Shown: piece after piece, positions 9,685 through 19,706 of the stretch | How positions within the stretch are numbered: position 1 is the first letter of the stretch | Layout of the letters: the number at the start of each line of letters is the position of its first letter | Assembly (NCBI GenBank): GCA_012838125.1 | Contig: DUPW01000132.1 | Coordinates: 1-60,537 of the forward strand | From: Papillibacter sp. | GTDB taxonomy: Bacteria; Bacillota; Clostridia; Oscillospirales; Oscillospiraceae | Direction: 5' to 3' | DNA: 60,537 nucleotides | Notes under the pieces: model-generated | Databases searched by the model: none | What the model was told of the DNA's origin: nothing | The model's input: the letters and a program-made list of their open reading frames with translations, nothing else | Made by a program: the position numbers and the translations under genes

Positions 9685-10615
9685 AATCGCCGCATGGCTG
9701 ATAGAGAACGACCGCTACCTCATTATGACGCACCGCCGCCCGGACGGGGACACCCTCGCCAGTGCGGCGGCTCTGGCGCTTGGACTGAAAGCCCTCGGTA
9801 AAACGGTGTACCTCTACCCCAACGCCGAGATTACCGAGCGGTTTCAGGATATTGCCGGGCCGCACCTCATGCCCGAAGGCTACGCCTTCGACCACGTGGT
9901 CACTGTGGACACCGCATCGGAGGACATGTTCCCCGCCGGAGCTGAACATCTTGCCGGGCGCGTCTCTCTGTCCATTGACCATCACCCCTCCAACACGCAG
10001 TATGCGCGCCTTACGTATGTGGACGCTGACTGCGCCGCCTGCAGTGAAATCATCTACGCCCTTCTCCAAACCTTGGGCGTGGCGATAACGCAGGAGATGG
10101 CTCTTGCCCTCTATGTGGCCCTCGCCACGGACACGGGCTGCTTCTGCTACGCCAACACCACGGCGGAAACGCACCGCATCGCCGCGGCGCTTATGGAGAC
10201 GGGTATTGATGCGGGGGAGGTCAACCGTCTGCTGTTTCGCAGCAAGACCCGCGCCCGCGTCCTGCTTGAAGGGCTGATTCTCAGCTCCCTCGAGTTTTAT
10301 TTTGACGACACCGTCTGCATCGTGACGATTACGCAGGATATGCTCAGCCGTACCCGTGCCACGGACAACGATACGGACGATATCGCCTCCATTTCCAGCG
10401 GTATCGACGGCGTGCGGGTAGGCATCACCATCCGCGAAATCGAAAACGGCGCCTGCAAGGTCTCCGTCCGCACCACGCCGGACGTGGACGCCAACGCACT
10501 CTGCGCCCGTTTCGGCGGCGGCGGGCATACCATGGCCGCCGGCTGTACCATTATTGCGCCGATTGAAGACGTGCGCCGTAACCTGTTGGACGAGCTTTCT
10601 AAGCTCCTTACCTGA
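9671..10615 (+). CDS. nrnA: DHH/DHHA1 phosphoesterase (NrnA-like oligoribonuclease)
   Basis: THRRPDGDTLASAAAL, SIDHHPSN, GGGGHTMAAG motifs. Confidence 0.9.
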   Translation: MTLSEIAAWLIENDRYLIMTHRRPDGDTLASAAALALGLKALGKTVYLYPNAEITERFQDIAGPHLMPEGYAFDHVVTVDTASEDMFPAGAEHLAGRVSLSIDHHPSNTQYARLTYVDADCAACSEIIYALLQTLGVAITQEMALALYVALATDTGCFCYANTTAETHRIAAALMETGIDAGEVNRLLFRSKTRARVLLEGLILSSLEFYFDDTVCIVTITQDMLSRTRATDNDTDDIASISSGIDGVRVGITIREIENGACKVSVRTTPDVDANALCARFGGGGHTMAAGCTIIAPIEDVRRNLLDELSKLLT

Positions 10616-10635
10616 ACACACTCCGGAAGTGATTC

Positions 10636-11505
10636 ATGAACGGTATTCTCATCATCGACAAACCCTCGGACTGGACGTCCCATGACGTTGTGGCAAAGCT
10701 CCGCGGCCTTCTGCGCATCCGGCGCATCGGCCACGGCGGCACCCTCGACCCCATGGCGACGGGCGTTCTCCCCGTCTTTATCGGCCGCGCCACCCGGGCC
10801 GTGATGTTCTGCGAGGATTACGATAAATCCTATACCGCGCGCCTTGCCCTCGGCATCGAAACGGATACGCAGGACACCACGGGGAACATCCTCACCGAAA
10901 GGGACGCGGCACACATTGCTTTTTCCGACATCGAAGCCCTCCTGCCCCGCTTTTCAGGGGAGATTTTGCAGATTCCCCCCATGTATTCGGCCATAAAAAT
11001 CGGCGGGAAAAAGCTCTATGAGCTGGCCCGCCGGGGCATTGAAACGGAACGGCCCGCCCGCCCCGTCACCATTCACGCTCTCTCCCTGAGGCAGGACGAT
11101 TCTGGCTTCATTCTGGACGTCACCTGCTCAAAGGGGACGTACATCCGTACCCTCTGCCACGATATCGGGCAAGCCCTCGGCTGCGGCGCGGCCATGAGCG
11201 CCCTGCGGCGCACCCGGGTTGGTCCCTTTACGCTGGGCGATGCCGTCAGCCTCCACACTGTGGAAAACGCCGTTAAAAGCGGCGACGTGGAGGGGCTTAT
11301 CCGCCCGGTGGACACGCTCTTTTCCGCATATCCGGCCATAACCGTAAACGAAGCGCAGAAAAAACGCTGCCTTGCCGGCGCCGCCTTTCCCATAAAAGCA
11401 GAAGAAGGGCTCTATCGTGTCTACGACGCCGGGCAGGGATTTCTCATGCTCGGCCGGGTCGAAAACGGCGCAATGAAGACCGTGCGCAGTTTTTTTGAGG
11501 CCTAG
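10636..11505 (+). CDS. truB: tRNA pseudouridine(55) synthase
   Basis: IIDKPSDWTSHDVVAKLRGLLRIRRIGHGGTLDPMATGVLPV. Confidence 0.97.
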   Translation: MNGILIIDKPSDWTSHDVVAKLRGLLRIRRIGHGGTLDPMATGVLPVFIGRATRAVMFCEDYDKSYTARLALGIETDTQDTTGNILTERDAAHIAFSDIEALLPRFSGEILQIPPMYSAIKIGGKKLYELARRGIETERPARPVTIHALSLRQDDSGFILDVTCSKGTYIRTLCHDIGQALGCGAAMSALRRTRVGPFTLGDAVSLHTVENAVKSGDVEGLIRPVDTLFSAYPAITVNEAQKKRCLAGAAFPIKAEEGLYRVYDAGQGFLMLGRVENGAMKTVRSFFEA

Positions 11506-11532
11506 ATTACCGCTGAAAGGACAAACAACAGC

Positions 11533-12456
11533 ATGGCATCCGACAAAAAACGTGTCATCGCTCTCGGCTTTTTCGACGGACTTCATATCGGCCATTCCGC
11601 TCTGATGGAAAGGGCTTTGACCATAGCCGAAGAAAAGGGCTTTATCCCCTCCGTCCTCACCTTTGACAACCACCCCACCAGTATGGTGACGGGAAACACC
11701 GTCCCGCTGATTAACTCCGTGGAGGACCGGGCGGGTCTCATTTACCGCCTGTTCGGCATCGACGACGTGATTATCGTCCACTTCGACATGGAGACTATGC
11801 AGATGCCGTGGGAAGACTTCGTGGCGGGGCTCGTGGAGAACTTCCGCGCCGGCCATCTCGTGGCGGGCCACGATTTCCGCTTCGGGTACAGGGGGCAGGG
11901 AAACGCGGAGCGGCTCATCCAGAAAGCCCATGAGCTGGGCATCGAGTGCGACATCATCCCCCCCGTTGTCTACCGGGGCGTCACAAGCAGCTCCACCTAC
12001 ATCCGCACCCTCATTGCCGATGGGGAGATTGAACGGGCTAACGAATTTCTCGGCCATCCCCACGTCCTCACCGATACGGTGCGTTACGGGTTCCGCCTCG
12101 GCCGCGAGCTGGGGACGCCCACCATCAATATGACCTTTGCCCCAGGGGTTCTCATCCCCGCCTTCGGCGTGTACGCCACCCGGGTCTACCTTGAAGACGG
12201 AGTAGCCCGCATGGGTGTAACGAACATCGGCATCCGGCCCACTGTGGGCGATTCCGATACCGTCACGGCGGAAACACACATACTCGACTACCGGGGCAAC
12301 CTCTACGGGCGCAAAGTCCGCATCGAGTTTTACAAGCGCTTGCGTGCCGAAATGCGTTTTTCCAATCTCGATGAACTGAAAAATCAGATTCACAAGGACA
12401 TGCTCGCCACACGGGAGTATTTCGGCAATCTCGTCCTTATCGACAAAAAGAAATAA
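11533..12456 (+). CDS. ribF: Bifunctional riboflavin kinase/FAD synthetase
   Basis: ALGFFDGLHIGHSALMERA; VAGHDFRFGYRGQGN; RPTVGD. Confidence 0.96.
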   Translation: MASDKKRVIALGFFDGLHIGHSALMERALTIAEEKGFIPSVLTFDNHPTSMVTGNTVPLINSVEDRAGLIYRLFGIDDVIIVHFDMETMQMPWEDFVAGLVENFRAGHLVAGHDFRFGYRGQGNAERLIQKAHELGIECDIIPPVVYRGVTSSSTYIRTLIADGEIERANEFLGHPHVLTDTVRYGFRLGRELGTPTINMTFAPGVLIPAFGVYATRVYLEDGVARMGVTNIGIRPTVGDSDTVTAETHILDYRGNLYGRKVRIEFYKRLRAEMRFSNLDELKNQIHKDMLATREYFGNLVLIDKKK

Positions 12457-12461
12457 ACGTC

Positions 12462-12499
12462 AAAAAGTATGCCTTGGATTAAAAAGGCATACTTTTTTT
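12462..12499 (+). terminator. Terminator of rimP-ribF operon
   Basis: aaagtatgcctt ggatta aaaaggcatactttttt. Confidence 0.85.
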
Positions 12500-12596
12500 A
12501 ACTTAATTTTAATCGAATTTCACTTTCTCACCGGGGCTATCTCTGCTATACTATAAGTACTGTAAGAATCCGTTAGTTTTTCAAGTGAGAGGTAAA

Positions 12597-13895
12597 ATGA
12601 AAGAGAATTTGACGCCAAACGGATCCCAAAATAAAGACAATTCCATGCCCTGGATTGCCATCATTGTGTGCTTCATCTTCTTTTGGCCCCTGGGCCTTGT
12701 TTTGCTGATTAGCAAGCTGGTTCAGCAGGAAAAAGCCCAGCGTCCCAATCAGGCGCACCGTCCGCCCCAAGCCGGGGCCCGTCCCGGTGCGGCCAATCGC
12801 CCCGGCGCCCAAACCGGTCCGGCATACAGGCCGGGTCCGGCTCAAAGGCCCGGACCGAATCAGAGACCGGGTCCCGCCCGCTATGAGACGGCCGCCCCGC
12901 CCCACGGAGCAGCGAATACAGCTCAAAGCGCCCCCCATGCTACGACGGCGCGTCCGCGCGGCGCTGAAAAAAAGTCGGCTCAAGCTGCGCCGGCGGGGGG
13001 AGGCCGCGCCGCGTTTCTCACCACCCTCGGCGTTGTCCTTTCCTTTGTGGGCGCCTTTTTTGTCGCCCTGGCCGCAGTTTTGGCGCAGAACCCCATTGAA
13101 CTGCCCGGCGCCGTAAGCCTTTTCGTCATCGGAGGCTTTTCCCTCGGCGGCGGCGTCACGTCCTTTGTTTACGGCAACCGCTGGTCCCGCCGCATGCGCC
13201 AGTATAAGCGCATCTGCGCCGTTATCGGCAAACGGGACGTTATCTCCGTTTACGAGCTGGGCCGCGCCCTCGGCCGTCCCGCCGACGAAATCCGGGAGCA
13301 GCTTTTAGACCTCATCGACAGGGGCTTCTTCGGGGAAAGCGCCTACTTTGACTACGAGCTCATGAGCTTCGTCCGCTCCTACGAGGCGGCGGAGGCCTTG
13401 CGTCAAAAGGCTGCCGAGGCCCGGGTTGATTTCTCCTCCGGCGAAGCAGACGGCGCCTCCCGCACGACGAACTACGTCGCTATTGTCAACGACATGCACG
13501 AGCTGCGCTACTCCCTCACGGACGACGCCATCGCCCAGCGCTTTGACCGCATTATTGACCTCACGGTGAAAATCTTCCTTGTGCTGGAGGAGCATCCGGA
13601 AAAGGCGGAGCAGTGCCGCCGTTTTACCACCTATTATCTCCCCACAACCCTCAAGCTTCTCCGCTCCTACGGGGCTCTTGAGGCCCGTGGACTTGACAAT
13701 GTAAACACTACGAAGCAGGACATTATCCGCGTGCTCGACAACCTCATTGACGGTTTCCAGCAGCAGCACGACCGTCTCTTCAGCGGCGAAAAGCTGGACC
13801 TGCGCACGGACATTCAGGTCCTCGAAAATATGCTCCGCCGGGACGGCTTAACCGGCGATGAATTCGGTCAGCCCATGCCCGGCGGAGGCGTGTAA
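12597..13895 (+). CDS. XpaC-like (halogen-hydrolase family) membrane protein with Pro/Gly-rich linker
   Basis: N-terminal TM, PGPAQRPGPNQRPG repeats, two further TM helices, C-terminal YSLTDDAIAQRFDRIIDLTVKIFLVLEEHPEKAEQCRRFTTYYLPTTLKLLRSY. Confidence 0.75.
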   Translation: MKENLTPNGSQNKDNSMPWIAIIVCFIFFWPLGLVLLISKLVQQEKAQRPNQAHRPPQAGARPGAANRPGAQTGPAYRPGPAQRPGPNQRPGPARYETAAPPHGAANTAQSAPHATTARPRGAEKKSAQAAPAGGGRAAFLTTLGVVLSFVGAFFVALAAVLAQNPIELPGAVSLFVIGGFSLGGGVTSFVYGNRWSRRMRQYKRICAVIGKRDVISVYELGRALGRPADEIREQLLDLIDRGFFGESAYFDYELMSFVRSYEAAEALRQKAAEARVDFSSGEADGASRTTNYVAIVNDMHELRYSLTDDAIAQRFDRIIDLTVKIFLVLEEHPEKAEQCRRFTTYYLPTTLKLLRSYGALEARGLDNVNTTKQDIIRVLDNLIDGFQQQHDRLFSGEKLDLRTDIQVLENMLRRDGLTGDEFGQPMPGGGV

Positions 13896-13917
13896 CTTTC
13901 TTATTCCCTATTGACCT

Positions 13918-14364
13918 TTATGTGACGAGGGCGTAAATCAGCCCGTACAGGAAGGATGCGCAGGTTCCGAAGACGATGACCGGCCCGGCAATGACGAACA
14001 TCTTTGCGCTCATGCCGAGAATCATCCCCTCGCTTTTAAACTCCATGGCGGGGGAGACGACAGAGTTGGCAAACCCCGTAATGGGAATGAGGGTGCCCGC
14101 ACCGGCAAATTTCGCCATATTATCGTAGATTTTAAGGCCTGTGAGCAGTGCCCCAAGGAAAATGAGGGTGATGGACGTGGCGGCCGCCGCCGCATCCTGA
14201 TCAAGCCCCGCAGATTTGTAGCCGTTTAAGATGAGCTGGCCAATGCAGCAGATTATCCCGCCGCTGATAAAGGCCCGCAGCATATTGCGCCCCGTCTTTG
14301 ATTTCGGCATTTTCCGTTTCACATAGCGGTCGTATTCCGCGTGCGTCATTTTCATGCGCTTCAT
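13918..14364 (-). CDS. spoVAC: Stage V sporulation protein AC
   Basis: MKMTHAEYDRYVKRKMPKSKTGRNMLRAFISGGIICCIGQ...ITGFANSVVSPAMEFKSEGMILGMSAKMF. Confidence 0.93.
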   Translation of the reverse strand: MKRMKMTHAEYDRYVKRKMPKSKTGRNMLRAFISGGIICCIGQLILNGYKSAGLDQDAAAAATSITLIFLGALLTGLKIYDNMAKFAGAGTLIPITGFANSVVSPAMEFKSEGMILGMSAKMFVIAGPVIVFGTCASFLYGLIYALVT

Positions 14365-14381
14365 ATCCCCTTTATTGCGTC

Positions 14382-14410
14382 AGGCGGCCTTGTGCCGCCT
14401 TTTTGTTTTT
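14382..14410 (+). terminator. Plus-strand terminator-like hairpin upstream of spoVAC start
   Basis: aggcgg ccttgtg ccgcct ttttgttttt. Confidence 0.55.
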
Positions 14411-14474
14411 ATCGTTTCCGCTAAAAAAGAGATTATGCACTTAAGATGCCCACGCGTCCGATAGTGACAATGAC

Positions 14475-14510
14475 AAAAGCCTGAAAGGCGCATAAGCGCC
14501 TCTCAGGCTT
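14475..14510 (-). terminator. Terminator of alpha operon (rplQ end)
   Basis: agcctgagaggcgc ttat gcgcctttcaggct followed by tttt on minus strand. Confidence 0.75.
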
Positions 14511-14661
14511 CTTTCAATTTATGCTCACCTGTGTTTTGATGAGGCGCAAAGGGCGCCCTTTAGGTCATACGCAGACAGGCCGCTTTTAACTGCGGCCTGT
14601 AACGGCAACGCCGCCTCGTCTATGCCGCGCGGCACCGTTATAATGTGTTTGGTGTTTGGCG

Positions 14662-15003
14662 TTAGACGAGCTCGATGATGGCCATCTCGGCAGCGTCGCC
14701 GCGGCGGGCGCCGATACGCATGATGCGCGTGTAGCCGCCGTTACGGTCGGCATAGCGCGGGGCCAGCTCTTTGAACACTTTCGTCATAACATCCTCTCGG
14801 GTCAGGAAGGTCATGGCCTGACGGCGGGCCGCCAGCGTATCCTTCTTGCCGAGGGTAATCATCTTCTGAGCAAGGGGAGCGATCTCCTTTGCACGGGTGA
14901 CCGTCGTCTCCATCCTGCCCTTGTCGAGAAAATCAGTGACCTGCTGGCGGAGCATGGCTCTGCGCTGGTCCGTCGTTTTCCCGAGCTTACGTGTTCCGGG
15001 CAT
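14662..15003 (-). CDS. rplQ: 50S ribosomal protein L17
   Basis: [40 protein letters not shown]. Confidence 0.97.
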   Translation of the reverse strand: MPGTRKLGKTTDQRRAMLRQQVTDFLDKGRMETTVTRAKEIAPLAQKMITLGKKDTLAARRQAMTFLTREDVMTKVFKELAPRYADRNGGYTRIMRIGARRGDAAEMAIIELV

Positions 15004-15033
15004 TGGTGTTGCCTCCTTTTGAGAAATTAAGCC

Positions 15034-15984
15034 TTAGCTGTTATCACTGCTTGCCAGCGACAGTCCCATCATAGCAAGCTTATGAACGACCTCTTCCAGT
15101 GACTTGCGGCCGAGGTTCCTGACTTTCATCATTTCTTCCTCGGTCTTGGAGATGAGGTCCTCAACAGTATTGATGTTCGCGCGCTTGAGGCAGTTAAAGC
15201 TGCGGACCGACAGATCCAGCTCTTCGATGGTCATTTCAAGGACTTTATCCCTCTGCGTCTCCGATTTTTCAACAACAGTAGACTTGCTGCTGATGGTTTC
15301 GGAGAGATCCGTAAACAGGGAGAAGTGGTCACAGAGGATTTTCGCGCCGAGCGAAACGGCGTCGCGCGCGGAAATCACTTTATTCGTCCACACTTCCAGC
15401 GTGAGCTTGTCGTAGTCCGTCATATTTCCAACACGCGTGTTCTCAACGGTGTAATTGACCCTTTGAACCGGTGTGTAGATTGAGTCAACCGGAATAACTC
15501 CGATAATCGGCTGCTGTAGCTTGTTGCGTTCGGCCGGGACATAGCCCCGTCCGTGGCCAATGGTCATTTCGATACTCAGCGACGCATCCGGCCCGAGAGT
15601 GGCGATGTGCAGTTCGGGGTTTATGATTTCAACCTCGCTGTCCGCCTTAATGTCTCCGGCTGTAACGACGCCTTCTCCGCTGGCTTCTATATAGATCGTC
15701 TTCGACTTTTGGCTGTGAAGCCGAGCTACAATGCTTTTGATATTCAGGATGATCTCCGTAACGTCTTCCTTAACGCCCGGGATCGTTGAAAACTCATGCT
15801 GAACCCCGGCTATTTTAACGGACGTAACCGCCGTTCCTGGCAGAGAAGACAGGAGAATCCTGCGAAGGGAGTTTCCTAAGGTCGTTCCGTAACCGCGCTC
15901 CAAAGGCTCCACGATATACTTGCCGTACGATTCGTCACCCGGCGTTTCAATACACTCAATACGCGGTCTTTCTATTTCTACCAT
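15034..15984 (-). CDS. rpoA: RNA polymerase alpha subunit
   Basis: [13 protein letters not shown]...[51 protein letters not shown]. Confidence 0.98.
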   Translation of the reverse strand: MVEIERPRIECIETPGDESYGKYIVEPLERGYGTTLGNSLRRILLSSLPGTAVTSVKIAGVQHEFSTIPGVKEDVTEIILNIKSIVARLHSQKSKTIYIEASGEGVVTAGDIKADSEVEIINPELHIATLGPDASLSIEMTIGHGRGYVPAERNKLQQPIIGVIPVDSIYTPVQRVNYTVENTRVGNMTDYDKLTLEVWTNKVISARDAVSLGAKILCDHFSLFTDLSETISSKSTVVEKSETQRDKVLEMTIEELDLSVRSFNCLKRANINTVEDLISKTEEEMMKVRNLGRKSLEEVVHKLAMMGLSLASSDNS

Positions 15985-16055
15985 ACATACCCTCCTTCAA
16001 TAATCGGCGCACACACGCCGTGATATGCCAGCTATCCAATATGAGGGCTCTTGTC

Positions 16056-16682
16056 TTACTTCGAATACAGCTCAACGATCAGCTGCTCGTTGATCGGCAG
16101 ATCGATGTCGTCTCTTTCGGGGAAGGCAACAACTTTAGCCGAAAACGTGTTTGCGTCGTAATCAAGCCACTTTGGAGGCTGTCTGAAGGAGTTGGCTTCG
16201 ATGGTAGCCTTAAACTTCTCGAGGCTACGGCTTTTTTCCTTGAGAGCGATCACCATACCGGGTTTGACAAGGAAGGAGGGAATGTTAACCTTCTTGCCGT
16301 CCACGGTGAAGTGGCCATGCAGAACGAGCTGACGCGCTTCGGCACGGCTCATCGCAAACCCAAGACGATAGACGGTATTGTCAAGTCTTCTTTCCAGGAG
16401 TGAAAGGAGGTTGTCACCTTTCTTACCCTTCATTTTGATCGCCATGTCGAAATAGCTTCTGAACTGACTTTCCAACAGGCCGTAGTATCTCTTCGCCTTC
16501 TGCTTTTCACGCAGCTGGGACCCGTACTCGGATACCTTCACTCTGCCCTGACCGTGCTGGCCGGGGGCGTAGGTGCGGCGGTCCACTGCGCATTTGTCCG
16601 AGAAACAACGGTCGCCCTTTAAGAAGAGCTTCTGCCCTTCCCTGCGGCAAAGGCGGCAAACTGCATCGGTATATCTTGCCAT
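16056..16682 (-). CDS. rpsD: 30S ribosomal protein S4
   Basis: [36 protein letters not shown] (Zn-type S4). Confidence 0.97.
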   Translation of the reverse strand: MARYTDAVCRLCRREGQKLFLKGDRCFSDKCAVDRRTYAPGQHGQGRVKVSEYGSQLREKQKAKRYYGLLESQFRSYFDMAIKMKGKKGDNLLSLLERRLDNTVYRLGFAMSRAEARQLVLHGHFTVDGKKVNIPSFLVKPGMVIALKEKSRSLEKFKATIEANSFRQPPKWLDYDANTFSAKVVAFPERDDIDLPINEQLIVELYSK

Positions 16683-16696
16683 AGTGCTTTACCTCC

Positions 16697-17098
16697 TTAG
16701 ACTCTGCGCCGTTTCGGCGGACGGCAGCCGTTGTGCGGGATGGGCGTTACGTCTTTAATCATCGTAACTTCCAAGCCAGCCGACTGCAGCGCACGAATCG
16801 CGGCCTCACGGCCCGATCCGGGGCCTTTGACGAAAACTTCAACGGACTTCAGGCCGTGTTCCATGGCGGCGCGGGCCGCGGTTTCCGCAGCGGTCTGAGC
16901 GGCAAAGGGCGTGGACTTTCTGCTTCCGCGGAAGCCCATTCCGCCACTGGACGCCCAAGACAGAGCGTTGCCTCTCGTGTCCGTAATCGTCACCATTGTG
17001 TTGTTGAAGGACGAGCTGATATGCACTGCGCCCTTTTCGATATTTTTGCGCTCTCGGCGCCGTTTAACGACTTTCTTGCCTTTTGCGGGTGCTGCCAT
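16697..17098 (-). CDS. rpsK: 30S ribosomal protein S11
   Basis: [46 protein letters not shown]. Confidence 0.98.
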   Translation of the reverse strand: MAAPAKGKKVVKRRRERKNIEKGAVHISSSFNNTMVTITDTRGNALSWASSGGMGFRGSRKSTPFAAQTAAETAARAAMEHGLKSVEVFVKGPGSGREAAIRALQSAGLEVTMIKDVTPIPHNGCRPPKRRRV

Positions 17099-17114
17099 AG
17101 TCTAACCCCTCCCT

Positions 17115-17483
17115 TTACTTCTTCTTGTTGGCAATCGTGCGCTTGGGCCCTTTGCGCGTGCGCGCATTGGTCTTCGTTCTCTGCCCACGCACCGGGAGTC
17201 CTCTTCTATGACGTAAACCGCGATAGCAGCCGATTTCCGTCAGGCGCTTGATGTCAAGCGCGACGCGGCGGCGCAGGTCGCCTTCCACCGCATAGTTCTT
17301 GTCGATGCATTCGCGAAGGGCCGATTCCTGCTCTGCCGTAAGATCTTTCACGCGCGTGTCAGGGTTGATTCCCGTCTGTTCGAGAATCTTCTTAGCGGTC
17401 GTTCTGCCGATGCCAAAAACGTATGTCAGGCCGATTTCGATCCTTTTATCCTTCGGCAGGTCAACGCCGGAAATACGTGCCAT
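17115..17483 (-). CDS. rpsM: 30S ribosomal protein S13
   Basis: [27 protein letters not shown]. Confidence 0.98.
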   Translation of the reverse strand: MARISGVDLPKDKRIEIGLTYVFGIGRTTAKKILEQTGINPDTRVKDLTAEQESALRECIDKNYAVEGDLRRRVALDIKRLTEIGCYRGLRHRRGLPVRGQRTKTNARTRKGPKRTIANKKK

Positions 17484-17523
17484 ACTTATTAATCATTCCT
17501 TTCGTCTGTATGCGAAAACCCTC

Positions 17524-17676
<153 letters not shown>

Positions 17677-17789
17677 TTATGTGCGGCGCTTATCATTTCT
17701 CGCCGGTGAAATGATAAGGAGCTGTATGCTTGCCGCTTTAAGCCCGACCGAACGGTCGGCTCACGGGTAAGTTGCGTGGTCCTCCGGCG

Positions 17790-18008
17790 TTATTTCGTAC
17801 GCCACGTGATTCTGCCGCGTGTGAGGTCGTACGGGGACATCTGAACTGTCACCTTATCTCCGGGCAGAATACGGATAAAGTTCATGCGAAGCTTCCCAGA
17901 GATATGCGCCAGAACGATATGCCCGTTACCAATATCAACATGGAACATTGTGTTAGGCAATGATTCCACTACTATTCCCTCAACTTCTATCAAGTCGTCT
18001 TTTGCCAT
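17790..18008 (-). CDS. infA: Translation initiation factor IF-1
   Basis: [70 protein letters not shown]. Confidence 0.98.
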   Translation of the reverse strand: MAKDDLIEVEGIVVESLPNTMFHVDIGNGHIVLAHISGKLRMNFIRILPGDKVTVQMSPYDLTRGRITWRTK

Positions 18009-18296
18009 CTACATACCTCCTTCGTCTTCGCTTGCGCCGGTTGCGAATCGTGCAAGCGAGCGCCTGATTTCACTATCCGTAAGGGGTTCTCCTTTTCGAA
18101 TCTTCTCCGCCGCCGGGCAATCGCTGCGCCCTACACGCCGGATGTGACGGATGTTTTTCTTCTTCGGCCGGCTAAGGGGCCTGTGCTTTCCGTCAACGAG
18201 ATAGGCGTAGTTGTCTTCCAGTTTCACGATGAAAAGGAGCGTTCCGGAATCGTGGCCGCGCGTTGGACTGACAATATCTGAAACATCAAACGGCAT
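18009..18296 (-). CDS. KOW-domain / L14e-like RNA-binding protein
   Basis: MPFDVSDIVSPTRGHDSGTLLFIVKLEDNYAYLVDGKHRPLSRPKKKNIRHI; located between map and infA. Confidence 0.8.
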   Translation of the reverse strand: MPFDVSDIVSPTRGHDSGTLLFIVKLEDNYAYLVDGKHRPLSRPKKKNIRHIRRVGRSDCPAAEKIRKGEPLTDSEIRRSLARFATGASEDEGGM

Positions 18297-18301
18297 CAGC
18301 T

Positions 18302-19054
18302 TCAGTCCTCTCCTGTCGTGAGGATTTCCGGATCGCCGCCGGTGATCAGAATGGTGTTTTCGTAGTGTGCGGAAGGCTTCCCATCCTCGGTGACAACGGT
18401 CCACTCATCCGGTAAAACCTTGATGGCGGCGCCGCCGGCGTTGACCATAGGCTCGACGGCGAGTGTCATCCCGCGCATAAGCCGCGGACCGCGCCCGGGT
18501 TTGCCGTAATTGGGCACTTCAGGCGCTTCGTGCAGCTGGGAACCGATCCCGTGCCCCACGTACTCCCGGACGACGGAAAACCCCTGGGATTCCACGTACG
18601 TCTCGATTGCGTGGGAAATGTCCGAGATGCGGTAGCCCTCCCGGGCGAACTTGAGCCCTTCGAAAAAACTCTGTCGTGTGACGTCGATCAGCCGCTGCAC
18701 CGCGTCGTCGATTTTGCCGACGGCGAATGTGTTCGCACAGTCACCGACAAATCCGTCTTTCGTCGCGCCCACGTCTATACTGATAATGTCGCCCTCACGG
18801 AGTGTGTAGGGCCCTGGGATTCCGTGAATAACCTGCTCGTTCACTGACGTGCAGATACTTCCCGGAAAGCCGTTGTAATTCAGAAAAGACGGTGTCGCCC
18901 CGCAGGAGATAATATAGTCATGCACAATCCGGCTAATCTGCTGCGTGGTGACACCCGGCTTGGCATGTTCCCCGGCAAGCCGGAGGGCTGCGGCAGCGAT
19001 TTTACCCGCCGCGCGCATCCGCTCCACTTCCCTGGGAGATTTAATCTTAATCAT
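18302..19054 (-). CDS. map: Type I methionyl aminopeptidase
   Basis: MIKIKSPREVERMRAAGKIAA...DVGATKDGFVGDCANTF, GHGIGSQLHEAPEVPN. Confidence 0.97.
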   Translation of the reverse strand: MIKIKSPREVERMRAAGKIAAAALRLAGEHAKPGVTTQQISRIVHDYIISCGATPSFLNYNGFPGSICTSVNEQVIHGIPGPYTLREGDIISIDVGATKDGFVGDCANTFAVGKIDDAVQRLIDVTRQSFFEGLKFAREGYRISDISHAIETYVESQGFSVVREYVGHGIGSQLHEAPEVPNYGKPGRGPRLMRGMTLAVEPMVNAGGAAIKVLPDEWTVVTEDGKPSAHYENTILITGGDPEILTTGED

Positions 19055-19688
19055 TTGCGATACCCAGTACCTTAAAGACCTCAACGGTGGTCGCCTCTAT
19101 CGTGGGTCTATTTTCCACGACTTTGAGCTTGCCGCGCTCCCGGTAGAAATCCACAAGGGGCTCGGTCTCTTTGTGGTACACAGCCAGACGGTTGCGAACG
19201 GTTTCCGGCTCATCGTCCTTGCGGGTGATGAGCTCACCGCCGCAGGCGTCACAGACGCCGTCTTTTTTCGGCGGGCTGGAGATGACGTGGTACGTTGCCC
19301 CGCAGCTTGCGCAGGTGCGGCGCCCTGTCATTCTCTTTTCGATTTCCTCGTCGGAGATGTCGATGAGAACGACGGCGTCAACATCAATCCCCGCCTCCTC
19401 GATGGCCTCTGCCTGAACGAGGGTTCTCGGCACGCCGTCGAGGATGTATCCTTTGGCACAGTCAGGTTCGGCAAGCCGCTCCTTGACGATACCGATGATC
19501 ACCTCATCCGGCACGAGCTGGCCGGCGTCCATATACGCCTTGGCCTTCAGCCCGATGGGTGTTTCGTTTTTCACAGCCGCCCGGAGGATGTTGCCGGTGG
19601 AGATGGTGGGAATGTCCAGCTTTTTGCTGACGAATTCCGCCTGTGTCCCCTTCCCGGCGCCGGGGGCGCCTAAGAATATAAGTTTCAT
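19047..19688 (-). CDS. adk: Adenylate kinase
   Basis: MKLIFLGAPGAGKGTQAEFVSKKL; DGVPRTLVQAEAIEE; Zn-LID CASCGATYHV...CDACGGEL. Confidence 0.98.
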   Translation of the reverse strand: MKLIFLGAPGAGKGTQAEFVSKKLDIPTISTGNILRAAVKNETPIGLKAKAYMDAGQLVPDEVIIGIVKERLAEPDCAKGYILDGVPRTLVQAEAIEEAGIDVDAVVLIDISDEEIEKRMTGRRTCASCGATYHVISSPPKKDGVCDACGGELITRKDDEPETVRNRLAVYHKETEPLVDFYRERGKLKVVENRPTIEATTVEVFKVLGIAND

Positions 19689-19706
19689 AACCTGCCAGAC
19701 TCCTCT

